Position numbers and translations under genes: made by a program
Shown here: piece after piece, positions 1 to 9,710 of the stretch
Numbering within the stretch: the stretch's first letter is position 1
Layout of the letters: each line of letters starts with the position of its first letter
The notes under the pieces: generated by a model
The model's database searches: none
Told to the model about the DNA's origin: nothing
Seen by the model: only the letters and a program-made list of their open reading frames with translations
NCBI RefSeq assembly: GCF_003573695.1
Contig: NC_039359.1
Location: 119,791,849 to 119,855,848, forward strand
Length of the DNA stretch: 64,000 nucleotides
Reading direction: 5' to 3'
DNA from: Papaver somniferum
Taxonomy: Eukaryota; Streptophyta; Magnoliopsida; Ranunculales; Papaveraceae

Positions 1-129
1 TTTACATCGAGGAAATTGTGGAATCAATCTTTAAGCTAAGTATTTATGTTTCTTTTCTTTTGACTTTGGAAGTTATGAATTGATTTGATTTAATTTAATT
101 TAATGGAGGACGCTCCGGAGTTTTAAATA

Positions 130-1350
130 ATTCTAGAGAACAATGAAATCCTGATGAATTATGAGAATGTAAATGAGTCAATGGAAAGATCATGCGTGCA
201 CATTGATGATATAATACATAAATAGTTGCTCTAGAAGTAGAGCACAATGAGATCAAACCATGCTTTATTTTGATTAATTTCAAATAAATAGCATATTTGG
301 CCTATACAATCCAGGTAGAACTTGGTTCTTTGACAAATATACGGGTATTTGGTGTGGTAGTGCTAACCAACCAAGTGTAAAGCCTATTGGACATACATGA
401 TTAATTTTTCATAAAGCATAATGAGAAGAAAGTAGTCTTAAAGTACAAAGACTCTCCTTGTAGCGCGAGGTTTCTCACAAAGCCCTGGAATTGTTTTCTT
501 GTAATGAACTTTATAGTGTTTCGCTACTTAGTTAGCTTGGTAATTTCAAAAGGACTTGAAATGCAGCATATGTATGTGGTTGTTACGTATCTCTGAAAGA
601 ATCAAGAGATAAAAGATATCTACAAAAGTACTTGATAGCCTTTTGTTTCCCAAATCAAGTGACTCTAAACCACAGAGTGCATTTACAGTTAGATAGAACG
701 ATCACTTTTAGATTGAAGCAATCAGGCGGATGTGGTATACCCGTCTAAGTGGCTATTTGATTTGGAGGGGATAGACAAGTAAGTTATTTTTTCCTTGTGT
801 ATTTACAAGAAAGTTCCTGATTTGGAATTCTAGCTACCTATGTTAATGTTACAGACATGATGGGCGCTCTTGATGTAATAAGAGATCCTACAAGCTACTC
901 TAAATCCAAATTTGAGATGAGAAATCTGGGGAAAGCTCGACCCAAAATTGAGCTTGTGGTATATTATTCCACCAGTTTGCATATGTCTAAAGTTGTCAGG
1001 CAATTTAACAAGGACATGCATTCTGCTAGCACTCCCACGATTAGTCGAGGTTCAAATGTAAATAACTGACCATTTCGTCTAAAGGAAGATGACGAAGATG
1101 TATTGGGAGATGAAATTCCCATATCTAAGTACAATATACGCATTGTTGTACTTAGTACAGTAATATACCCGATTAAATTTTACATTCTCAGGGAACTTGT
1201 TAGCTAGATATAGCTCAGCGCCAACGGAACGTCATTGGAATGGTACAGTGAATGTAATCATGTACTTAAAAGTAACCATTGACATGACGTTGTTTTATCC
1301 CTGCAAAGACATAAAAAGGAATGCTAAAGGAACTGCAATCCAAAGGTTGT
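130..1350 (+). pseudogene. copia polyprotein remnant (linker, RT, RNase H start)
   Basis: Conceptual translation in shifting frames gives a series of copia pol landmarks in the right order. Around 380-480 there is a degraded VKPIGH..., KYK, ARF segment that fits the usual NVKPVG-KW-YKARLVAQGF block. Around 700-780 there is LKQSGG then MWYTRLSGYL, the conserved LYGLKQSGRMWYNRLSEYL region, with a one-base shift inside it. PCVFTRK follows at about 800. The open stretch 857-1069 gives YSKSKFEMRNLGKA, the EFEMKDLGK block after the catalytic site. Near 1080-1240 come remnants of PF-LKEDDEDVLGDEIP and a PTERHWNG-like stretch from the connection to RNase H. The YVDD catalytic segment is not recognisable. 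Many stops; not functional. Confidence 0.82.
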
Positions 1351-1565
1351 TGTTTATGAAGGAACAATAATATCTTCTCCAATGAAAGTAATCAGGGGGA
1401 GATATGGTAGACTATTTTCTAAGTCATTACCGATATTCATTTTCAAAAAGTACATGACTAAAGAAACTGTCTAGAATAACTCTGAAAGTAATCAGGGGTA
1501 GATGCCGACATCAGGGGAAGGATCCAAGGATATGATGTCGACATATTTTACTTTGAAATTGAAGA

Positions 1566-2440
1566 TGTGTTGTACTCTTTTTCCCTTCGATCGAGAATAG
1601 TTTTTCCCAAAGGGTTTTGTTACTCGACAAGGTTTTTAGCGAGACAACACTAAAAACATCAAGTATGTTGAATGTTGAAGACATAAAGATCGCGTTGATA
1701 TTACTGAAAATATCCGAATCAAAGAAATGAAGCACAATAGTACGTTAAGAAACGTAACTTCCAGAATCAACAACAGGGTCTTATGAACATTCAAGTCACC
1801 AAAGTAAAGTGTGATAAACTCCTTTTGATTGCATTAGACTAATGAAAAATGTCTGACATCAGGGAGAGCATCTAATGGTGTGTTGAACTCTTTTCCTTCA
1901 CCGAGGTTAATTTTTCCCACAGGGTTTTGTTGCTCGACAAGGTTTTTAATGAGACAACATCAAACACCGGGAATGTAATTTCCCAGCAAAGGCTATTGTC
2001 TTTCCCACGAGGATTTTCTGCCTTAAGAGTTGTGAAACAACTAACCAACTTCAACGGAGCAAAGTGATCTTCTATATCAGACCACCTTTACTTGCATCTG
2101 TCACGTTGTAGTTTTTTCCCTTCGTCAAGGTTTTTCCCCACTGGGTTTTCCTTGTCAAGGTTTTAATGAGACAACATATTCGAGTCCAACTACATTCTAA
2201 GTTTGCTTAATATTGTACTCTTTTTCTTTAGTTCAGGTTTTGTCCCTCTGGGTTTACCTGGCGAAGTTTAAGCGAGGCAATTAACTTAGACTCATCGATA
2301 TGTGAAGATCGTATTGCATGTGATGAACTACATGTAAAGTAAGAGAAAACATGTGAAGTACTACATGTGAATACTTGTACCAAGGTTTTATCCCACTGGG
2401 GTTTTCCTTGTCATCTAGGTTTTAATGAGGCAATTGATTT
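1566..2440 (+). repeat. Five dispersed copies of a TTTTTCCCAC-GGGTTTT / GAGRCAAC motif in a copia 3' region
   Basis: A unit of about 70-85 bp recurs at roughly 1566-1650, 1879-1965, 2101-2178, 2213-2283 and 2373-2440. Each has a T-rich start (tactctttttccctt), then ggtttttccca, then gggtttt, then gtcaaggttttaa(t/c)gag, ending in (a/g)caac. Within each copy ctcgacaagg- or cttgtcaagg-type words partly repeat the first half, giving an internal duplication. The copies are separated by unrelated spacers, so this is not a simple tandem array. It lies between the end of pol and the polypurine tract. Confidence 0.8.
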
Positions 2441-2530
2441 CGGCACAAGTCATCAAGGAGAGGCCGACATTTGAAGAATTACATTCGAAGCAATATATGT
2501 AAAGCAATGTGTATGAAGTTTCATTGGACC

Positions 2531-2543
2531 GCACAAGGGGGAG
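2531..2543 (+). promoter_or_regulatory. Polypurine tract of the copia element
   Basis: The sequence gcacaagggggag directly abuts the TGTTGTAGGG start of the LTR. This is the position and composition of a plus-strand priming site for reverse transcription. Confidence 0.85.
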
Positions 2544-2732
2544 TGTTGTAGGGCCTATGGCCCATAGATGTGTGGCACAACTAGGTAGTTAGGGTTTTCC
2601 CATGGTTGTATATAAAGCATACTCGGCTATGTAATATGGTTGCTGCCCATCAATAGAATCTCTCTTGTCGTTTCTCATATTCTTGGTCTTCTCTCTGTTT
2701 TTCCCTCAAAGATACTAACAATAAACCTAACA
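2544..2732 (+). repeat. 3' LTR of the copia element (189 bp)
   Basis: It starts TGTTGTAGG after the purine tract and ends CCTAACA, giving an imperfect terminal inverted repeat. A TATA-like tatataaagc lies near 2610 and a CT-rich stretch follows, as expected for U3 then R/U5. The partner 5' LTR is outside the window. Confidence 0.8.
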
Positions 2733-3648
2733 AAATTTTCTCTTGTCTCTTTTTTCTCTTTTTTTTCTTTTTTTTTAAATTTTTTTTTTTGGAATAAGAG
2801 AAAATAATATACAAATATGATAAAATAAAAAATGCAAGTACAAAGGCCATGGTATAAGTACTTTACCATTTGATTCTTTACAACTTGTATGTCTCGATAT
2901 CATAAAGTTCTTGAACTCTCATCTTGATAATCTTCGCTTTTGTACATAGAGTCTTCAACTTGTAAAAATTCTGCTCCTTGTCTCGTTGCTTTACTTGAAT
3001 CTGAAATCTGCTCATTTTTGTATTGTTGCTTGTAAACCTTGAACGTCTTCAACTTTCCTTCGAATTTATGATGCTCCTCTTGTTGATGATGATGGTGTTT
3101 CTATGGACCTGTTGGTGTAGAGAGAGATAAAGTGGATGGTTCTAACTGCGAACAAGAGTACAAGTGGTATGTAAGTTAGCAATTCGATGTCACCATCATG
3201 ATTGATAAAATAACACTCAAGAGATCAAAATAGTGCTTCTATTGGTGGGAGGTTGGGTAGCTCACCATTCTACCCGGAAGTAACGTACGGTGACACACAC
3301 TCTAAAAGCACATATTTAGACAAGTACAAAAAATTGAAGGTCGGTGCCTCTCATGATGTAACATGGGTAGTCTCCACTATAGGGGATCACAAATCTAATA
3401 CCGAATTCATTCTGCACCTCATTTGCTACTAGCATGGTTAAATCCAACTTTAACTCTCATACAAGTAAGAAACCCGATCACGTTCTCTGTCATCTCTAAG
3501 TTCAGTCACTCTTGTGAGAATCTCGATGTAATCTTAGGGACATGTATACTATGTGACTTTAAACTAACCACAAGTTGGAGTTTGTTTATTCACTATTTTA
3601 CACAAAAGTTGAAAAAAATGAAAAATTTACAATGCAAATGCTTAAACA
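2733..3648 (-). other. 3' non-coding part of element A
   Basis: No coding signal on either strand. At 2748-2790 there is a T-rich/A-rich tract (long T runs broken by single C). The remainder is unique-looking AT-rich sequence that in elements of this plan would lie between the first purine tract and the 3' LTR. The expected 3' LTR does not appear, so sequence has been lost next to the copia LTR. Confidence 0.5.
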
Positions 3649-3687
3649 CTCCCCCACACTTAAACTTTACATTGTCCTCAATGTAAA
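3649..3687 (-). promoter_or_regulatory. Conserved stem-loop plus G-rich tract of element A
   Basis: On the minus strand a 9-bp perfect stem TTTACATTG / CAATGTAAA with loop AGGA is followed by gtttaagtgtgggggag. The same ACATTG-AGGA-CAATGT hairpin followed by a G-run occurs at 11646-11680 in B and 63484-63520 in C. It is the best-conserved non-coding landmark shared by the three elements. Confidence 0.75.
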
Positions 3688-3860
3688 TTGAATCGTCCAA
3701 AGAAAGTCAAGGTGGGAAATCATATAATGATATGCGACAAGAAATCAGAAAAAGTAAATACGAGACAATAAAAAGCTAAAAACGAAACAAGAATATAAAA
3801 ATAAGACAAGAAATACTCATCATATGGGTTGCCTCCCATTTAGCGCTTGGTTTAAAGTCG

Positions 3861-5350
3861 TTAGCCCGACTTGCAAGACGAATTCCCCATACAACAATAA
3901 TCTGAAAAGTTGGGGATCCTTCCATGTAACCTATTTTGCAACAGTAACTTCAAAAAAACATTAGTAAAATAAAATAGAAACAAAGCTCTTAACCGATAAA
4001 ATTTTCCCCCACACTTATTCTTGTCCACCCTTGGAATTGTATAAAGAATATAAAAGCCGGGTACTTCCACGGTTTCCTGTTCCAAAACCTGTATACTTTG
4101 AGAATCAAGTATATCTAATGGCGGAAATCGAGAAACAAAGTCATTCAATAATGTTTCCGAAGCACATACATTTAAACCAATAAGAGGTAAAGGAGAAGAA
4201 TCAATATGAAAAGGGTTAGACAAACCTCGCACAATCTCTTGTAGCACGGAATCCTCTTCATCCTTGAAAAACTCAAGTGAATTATTCACCTCCTGTATAT
4301 CATGGTCCTCTATCAAAACTTGCAACCATTCTCCGTCAGTTTCTTCCTTAACCAAAGTCTCGACATTAACATCAACATTACAATCATATGCGCTCAATTG
4401 GGTCTTCAACAATATTGGTCATATCGGTTTCATTCTCAACACACTCCTCTTTGTTGTAAGGCACATACTCTTTTGCGGCTCCAAATTTCACTACAAGGAA
4501 CTTTTTTAGAAGACTCAAAAGTGCATCATCCTCAAGCTCCACCCTTTGAATAGGCTCTTGATCATTATAAAGATCAATGCTTGAGTAATCTACACAAGTG
4601 TCAACATATTCCTTTTCGTCTTCATTAGGCTCAAACCTTGTTGCAACGAAATTCTATAAAACACTAGTTTCATCATACTCATGTACCTTTTGAATAGGTG
4701 CTTGATCATTATGAAGATCAAGAGTCGAGTCTTCTACACTATTTTCATCAAATATCTCCAAAGGTTGGTCCTTTTCAACACACTCATCTTCATTTTCAGA
4801 CTCACCGTAATAAAAATCTTCATCGGTTTCCCATCCTTTATCACGACGCCGTTGAAGCTCCATACGAGTGGTCCTACTAATTTCATCGACAAGCTCTTCC
4901 GAGTTTCTATCATCTTCCAACTTGTATAACTTCTGTGCAAGTTTTCTAACATTCACACGCTTACCACCATTGGCTACAATAGGTTCTCTTTCCCATGACT
5001 CTTCTCTTTGAATGGGTGAATGATCATAACTACGATCTAGAGTCAGGTAAGAAAAAGTGTTGCAGAAATCGGTTTTTTGAAATGTTCAGTCCATTTATAA
5101 CATTCATACATCTCGGATAAAGCAAATTGGAAGTAGAATTGTCCCACCTAGGTGCTTGACTTACATACCCACTGCAAGGTTGTTGTTGGTATGTATGAAA
5201 ATCACCATAAGCTCTTGGATATTGATCATAGCCAATAAATTGGTTTCGATCGTATCCCATAGGTAGTGGACAATCATCATACTGTTGAGGAGGTTGAAAA
5301 CCGTATCCATTGTTCCAATATGCTCCTTCCATAATAGGTACCTGAAACAA
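3861..5350 (-). pseudogene. Element A single ORF: Tyr/Pro-rich N-term, acidic middle, conserved C-term block
   Basis: This would be about 490 codons, now in three frames. The first segment (5350 to about 5070) begins MFQVPIMEGAYWNNGYGF and is rich in Tyr, Gln and Pro. The second (about 5045 to 4395, one stop at 4654) has RVNVRKLAQKLYKLEDD and an acidic region with two copies of a D-L-(H/Y)-NDQ-(A/E)-PIQ motif. The third (4412-3861) contains IVRGLSNP and PLIGLNVCASETLL, which match IVASLSRD and LGLDICASTIV of element B, and ends with a hydrophobic stretch around FLFYFTNVFLKLLL. The usual retroviral zinc knuckle, protease or polymerase motifs are absent. Function unknown; a gag substitute or structural protein is possible. 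The likely start is the Met at 5350 or at 5335. Confidence 0.65.
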
Positions 5351-5453
5351 GAGTTCTTAAACCAAGGTTAAAAACCAGAAAATAAGAAAAACAAAAATAA
5401 TAAACAAACTAAAAATAAAAATAAGAAACCAAAGACAAGTGACAACCGCTGCC

Positions 5454-5471
5454 TCCCCGGCAGCGGCGCCA
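5454..5471 (-). promoter_or_regulatory. Primer-binding site of element A (tRNA-Asp-like)
   Basis: The minus strand reads TGGCGCCGCTGCCGGGGA four bases inside the LTR end. This is close to the complement of the 3' end of plant tRNA-Asp, the primer commonly used by Tat/Athila-type gypsy elements. Confidence 0.85.
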
Positions 5472-5475
5472 AAAT

Positions 5476-7411
5476 TGGATCGCTGTCGTAGGCGTCAAAA
5501 ATAAATTACACTTTCTCACTACTCAAAATATTTAATATAGCTAGGGTAAGAAAGGATCGTTCCCACAGAGAGGACTAGGTTGTCAAATAGTTTCAGTTTC
5601 CTATAAATACCAATGGGGGGTTTTCTGATTTTTTTATATACTAAAATAAAATAAAAACAAAACAAAGAACTAAACAAGCAAATCAAATAGAGCAGATATT
5701 GGTTAAGGATTCATCTTCATTCAAAAACATGTTTTTTTAACAATAACTAGAATTGATATTTAATCTCTCTTTTATCAAAGGCCCTAGGATACCTTGATCG
5801 CAAGTATATCCAGAAAATCTCATATTGTCATCACAAACACATTAAAAGATGCGAGTATGAGTTCTATCTAAGAGAACAACCTAACGTGTAAAATCACTAA
5901 TCAAGTTTAATTCCCAAGATGCATTAAGTTCCATGAAATCAGGCCAATCAAAGCAATCGAACGTGTAAAAGCACTAATCCGATTTAACAAAGGTTATGAT
6001 CTACTTGTGACTACTAGGATGTATCACTACAAAAAATAATCACAATTATGCTACTTGTAATCAGGAATCTATCACTTTTGCGTATAATAAATCCTAATCT
6101 AGCAATGGAGATGAAAACACAATCAATTGATTCTAGACTCAACCAAACAAGTATTCAAATCATGTAACAATGTCATCAGTAAATCATAAACGATAAGCAT
6201 GGATACAAAACTAATTTATTGAACACAACCCATGTTTGGAAATCCAACTTATTCCTTAACCAAAATAAAATTAACTCATGTTCATGGCATAGGAGTTCAT
6301 AACAAGAAAGAAGAGAGAACCTATCATGTTTCTAAACCCTAGGCAAACAGTAGAAGAAGAGATAATAATCTCTGTAGAAAGATAAAGCCTCTCCTTTTAT
6401 ACTTTCTTTGCCTTCCCAACTCTAATTCTCGGCTAAACCTCCAGCCCATCATCTCAACTTCCATTCGGGCCTCAAATCATAAGCCCATTAAAATATTTAG
6501 CCTTTGGCCTGTCAGTTTTAGAGAACTGACAGCCTATTTTCTTGCTAAGCCACATCCTCCAGCTGCCGGCCATCTCCTCTATTTGACACCAACTCACCAA
6601 CTGCTCGTCTGCACAGTCCCATTGCAGTAAGTAGCTTGGCTAACACAACATCCAGCACCAACCAAAAACACTAGTACCAACCCATTTCAACTCAAATACC
6701 TAACTGCAACTTCAAACCAAAACTAGTACCTGCAATTTGTACCACTTTAGTCACCTCCATTGCAATCAACATCCTTCTCCGAAATCCATGCCTGCAATGC
6801 CTCCTGCAATGCCTATAATTAAACCTCATACATAGCATAAGTATTGGCTCCTTTCTTGCATTCTACCCTGACAATTCCCATCTCAGTTCACTTGCAATTG
6901 CAACCTAAACATACATCTAACTCCCTGTAGCTTAACTGCAACTGGCACAACAACTTAACCCTTTGTAACAACCAGCTCGCAACCGCACCTTTAAACCATT
7001 CAAATCTGAATCATACCACTGCCAATTTCCTGCAATAACTGCACAACATCTCAGCTTCACATACTGCAACTGCAACATCAGCTTGCAATTCATTTCACCT
7101 CAGGCATTCGTCAGCCTTCTAAATTCAAGCAGTTTCAGTTCACCATTTCCTTGAGTTTTTCACTGCAACATCAACTGCACCACCTGCTCCACCATCTCCA
7201 GCTTCTATAATCTTCTCAATATCAACAGCATAACCTGCTCCATCCACAGAGTCCCACCATTCTTCAAGCATTAGTTACATGACCAGAACCCATCACAATT
7301 CATCTCTTAACAGCTCCATATGAACTTCAATTCTCATCACAACTCTCAAATTCATATTCAAATCTTCCTCCCTGAGTTCTCTCGGCTTCAATCCCATAAT
7401 CCGCTCAACTC
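5476..7411 (-). repeat. 5' LTR of element A (at least 1.9 kb)
   Basis: The LTR ends (minus) in ...GATCCA just before the PBS, giving a plus-strand start TGGATCGCTG. A TATA box TATAAAAG on the minus strand lies at 6401-6394, with a start site expected near 6365. The stretch 6560-7400 is A/C-rich on the plus strand with many tgcaac and cctgcaatgc words and is the U3 side. The outer end is not defined because element B begins at 7412 and no second copy is present. Confidence 0.65.
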
Positions 7412-8609
7412 TGAAAAACGCATTTATATGTCTATTTTGTTCTCAATTCTCTGTAATGTTAGTACTCGATTTTGTGCTTATTGTGCTATTTTGTGGATTT
7501 GTAGGTATTTTTGGGAAATAAATCTTGATGGACCAAAATGTGGAATTCTACTCGCAAAAAGAAGTAAATGAAGTGGGCTAGGCCCAAGAAGAAACATGAA
7601 GAATTATTGAGTCAATCATTTGGTTATGGGAGTGTATTATGCATGGAAGTGTGCCATATCATGTGTATAAGTGTGGAGACCATGTGCAAGATACTAATAA
7701 TTAAAGGATATTTGAAGATATGTGGTTTAATGAAGAAAATAAGAAAAATAAAGAAGGAAATCAAGATATTATTCTTTATGGTTGGAATTAATTAAAAATA
7801 ATATATTTTCCAAATAAAGAATATTCTGACTGCAATATTTTACACGTGGCTCATTTTTATTGGAGGATTTTGCATTGTCCTGACACATGGCGTCACTCCA
7901 TTAGCCGAAAAATAAAAAATGACATCACTTCATGTAGAAAATTATGGAAGGATTTCAGAATCCCCACTATAAAAGGAGTCGTATGGAATCATCTCGGGGG
8001 GTTCTTGGTGGGGGGAGAGATTGAGAAAAATAGTGAGAGTATTATTTCATATTTCTTGTAATCGAGCAATATTAGTGAGTGGGAATCAATAAATTTTGTA
8101 TCCTTTTCACGTTGAATCAATAAATATGATGCTACCTATTTTTTTTATAACATTCATTTACAACATGAGGAGCTAAACCTCATCACTGGGATGACGGAGG
8201 AAGCCAATTCTCAACACTATGGTAATTTTATTATATTCTTTTTAAGAACTTTTGCCTTAATATAATTTGAACTATGATTTTAAATTAATTAATTGTGATT
8301 TAGTTTGATGGGTTACGCTTAGCTTAGGTGTTTTGATAACTCATGCTTACCATTTACAATTAATTTTTTATAAAATCTACCTTGGCAAAGATTTAGAGTC
8401 AATATTATCATTTTTGGAGTTATAATTGTCTAAGAATTAATATTGAACCATAGTATATGAGTTTGGTGGAATCCCGATTCTCAGTAACCTCTCAATATTG
8501 TCATCATCCTTTGTTTTATTTGATATATCAATTTTATATTTTAAGTCTAAAATCAACTTCACAAGTCCGAGAATCAAACCCTTTTCTTACCACTGTAAAA
8601 ACTACATCA
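7412..8609 (+). repeat. 5' LTR of element B
   Basis: It starts TGAAAAACGCATTTATATG and ends ACTACATCA immediately before the PBS region. It matches 12539-13710 nearly base for base over almost its full length. TATA box at 7969-7976, followed by aatcaataaattttg around 8085 as a likely poly(A) signal region. Confidence 0.92.
7969..7976 (+). promoter_or_regulatory. TATA box of element B LTR promoter
   Basis: CACTATAAAAGGAG sits in the middle of the 5' LTR, and the same site is at 13093-13100 in the 3' LTR. Transcription would start about 30 bases downstream, near cggggggttcttgg. Confidence 0.7.
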
Positions 8610-8614
8610 GTTTT

Positions 8615-8632
8615 TGGCGCCGCCGACGCGGA
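8615..8632 (+). promoter_or_regulatory. Primer-binding site of element B
   Basis: TGGCGCCGCCGACGCGGA lies five bases after the LTR end. It keeps the TGGCGCCG start of the tRNA-Asp-type PBS but differs at several later positions from the form in element A. Confidence 0.75.
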
Positions 8633-8879
8633 TTTGTCTTTAGGATAGAGTTTATAGATTTTTTTTTTCTTTTTTAGGTTTTTATTTGTTTTATTTTATT
8701 TGTTCCTCTTTACGTTTTTGGTTTTTTGTCTTTTCCTTACAGAATTTGGAATTGGAGCGAAAGAATATTTTGCCAAAGCTTTTGGTGAATACTTAAAGAC
8801 TTGGATTAAAAGGCAATACGAAAGGAGCCAAAGAAGAAGATTTTTTTTATTTAATAAAAAAAGAGAGAAAAAAATAGAG

Positions 8880-8970
8880 ACATTTTTATTTTTTTTAGAT
8901 ATTATATATACATATATATATATATTTTTTTTTTGGACTTTGGACTTGGACTTTGGACATTCTTTTTTTT
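8880..8970 (+). repeat. AT-microsatellite and T-runs in the element B leader
   Basis: A (TA)n stretch (atatatacatatatat) flanked by T runs, then three copies of a ttggactttggac-like word. Low-complexity sequence with no coding value; a comparable ttggacattt repeat is at 60800-60840 in element C. Confidence 0.7.
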
Positions 8971-9710
8971 TAAACCCTACGGAAGGGTAGTATTAAATAT
9001 TAAACTGTTTGCATAGAAGGACGGCGATTGCGATATCGCCTCGGCCCCTCGGGTTCGTACATGACATAGGAGTCGTGGCCCGAGTCGACTTCAGCGGTTC
9101 ATCCCCCGTCTGGAATGGGAGGTAAGTTTGTCGAAACACTCGCGAATCCCCTGTCAGCGAGTTACTGTCTTCCTTCGTGTGAATATATGTCGAGGAACTG
9201 AATACGGCTGCTTTAATTTCCTAGTAAAAGGCAAGGACTGGCCATACAAGATAAGGGTTCGGATTTCATCACCATTCTATTCTTGCCCGCCTTAGGAAAA
9301 CGATACCAAACGCGAACCTAAGCTTAAAATACTGTCTAGAACGAGACCTATAGGGTAACGAGCTTAATAGGAAAGTCGTTCGAAAAATATTGGTTACTCT
9401 TTTAAGAATACTTCGAAGTTCATGATGGTTTCTGTGAGTTGAATGCGTGACTGCGCCTCCTTGTAATGCGGTGAGGCCTTGGGTATCAAAGCTCCACGCA
9501 ACTTCCCTCGCCTCTATTCAACTTACTTTGACTCGGATTGATTCCAGAGGGGTTTGCTTAAATTGTAACGAATTCCCTTTCGAAGGATTATAATCTGGTC
9601 TAGAAACAATCTAAGTGGATCCATCATGCTTTTTGTTTGCAAGATAAAATAGGCTTGTTATGGTCGAGTCAACCTTCTTTGTGATTGTTTATAATCCCCT
9701 TGCAGTTAAG
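8971..9710 (+). other. Conserved leader of element B with candidate GT-AG intron (9122-9705)
   Basis: This non-coding block is nearly collinear with 60857-61590 of element C. It starts with accctacggaagggt, a short hairpin, then a GC-rich stretch (about 9020-9120) ending ggaatgggag|GTAAGT. A donor GTAAGT at 9122 and an acceptor cccttgCAG ending at 9705 would remove 584 nt and place the ORF start ATG (9711) five bases after the junction. Element C has GTAAGA and the same acceptor, giving 581 nt. Splicing is inferred from consensus sites and their conservation, not shown. Confidence 0.6.

Larger units (their letters stand above)
1..2732 (+). mobile_element. Ty1/copia LTR retrotransposon, 3' part, degenerate
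   Basis: The 5' end lies outside the window. Reading along the plus strand there is a decayed polyprotein (RT and RNase H), a 1-kb non-coding stretch with a repeated motif, a purine tract and a short 3' LTR. The order polyprotein, purine tract, LTR with TG and CA ends identifies a copia-type LTR element in plus orientation. Frameshifts and stops every few tens of codons show it is old. I could not assign the lineage with confidence. Confidence 0.85.
2733..7411 (-). mobile_element. Element A: non-autonomous LTR element with tRNA-Asp-like PBS
   Basis: On the minus strand the order is LTR (7411 down to 5476), PBS (5471-5454), a short leader, one broken ORF (5350-3861), a conserved hairpin with a G-rich tract (3687-3649) and 3' non-coding DNA that stops at the copia LTR. 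No protease, RT, RNase H or integrase motif is found. The ORF is related in plan and in its C-terminal block to those of elements B and C. The 3' LTR is not found, so that end is lost. The far LTR boundary at 7411 is set only by the start of element B. Confidence 0.75.

Noticed and set aside
2650..2869. Lys-rich minus-strand ORFs at the copia LTR border
   Set aside because: They come from the T-rich tract at 2748-2790; no start context or family.
7407..7411. AACTC as a firm target-site duplication of element B
   Set aside because: The right-hand five bases are ACCTC or CCTCC depending on the LTR end, and the left flank is element A sequence, so a duplication is only possible, not shown.
7568..7795. 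75-codon ORF, repeated at 12694-12921
   Set aside because: Both lie inside the LTR pair of element B, so the duplication is explained by the LTRs. No domain, and the first copy spans U3 sequence.
8700..8990. 96-codon plus-strand ORF with hydrophobic start
   Set aside because: It covers T-runs, a TA microsatellite and the leader of element B; its composition explains the open frame and hydrophobicity.
9040..9075. tRNA-like internal promoter (gggttcgtac) in the leader of B, also in C
   Set aside because: It does not fit the B box GGTTCGANTCC, there is no A box at the right distance and no cloverleaf; it is part of the conserved retroelement leader.
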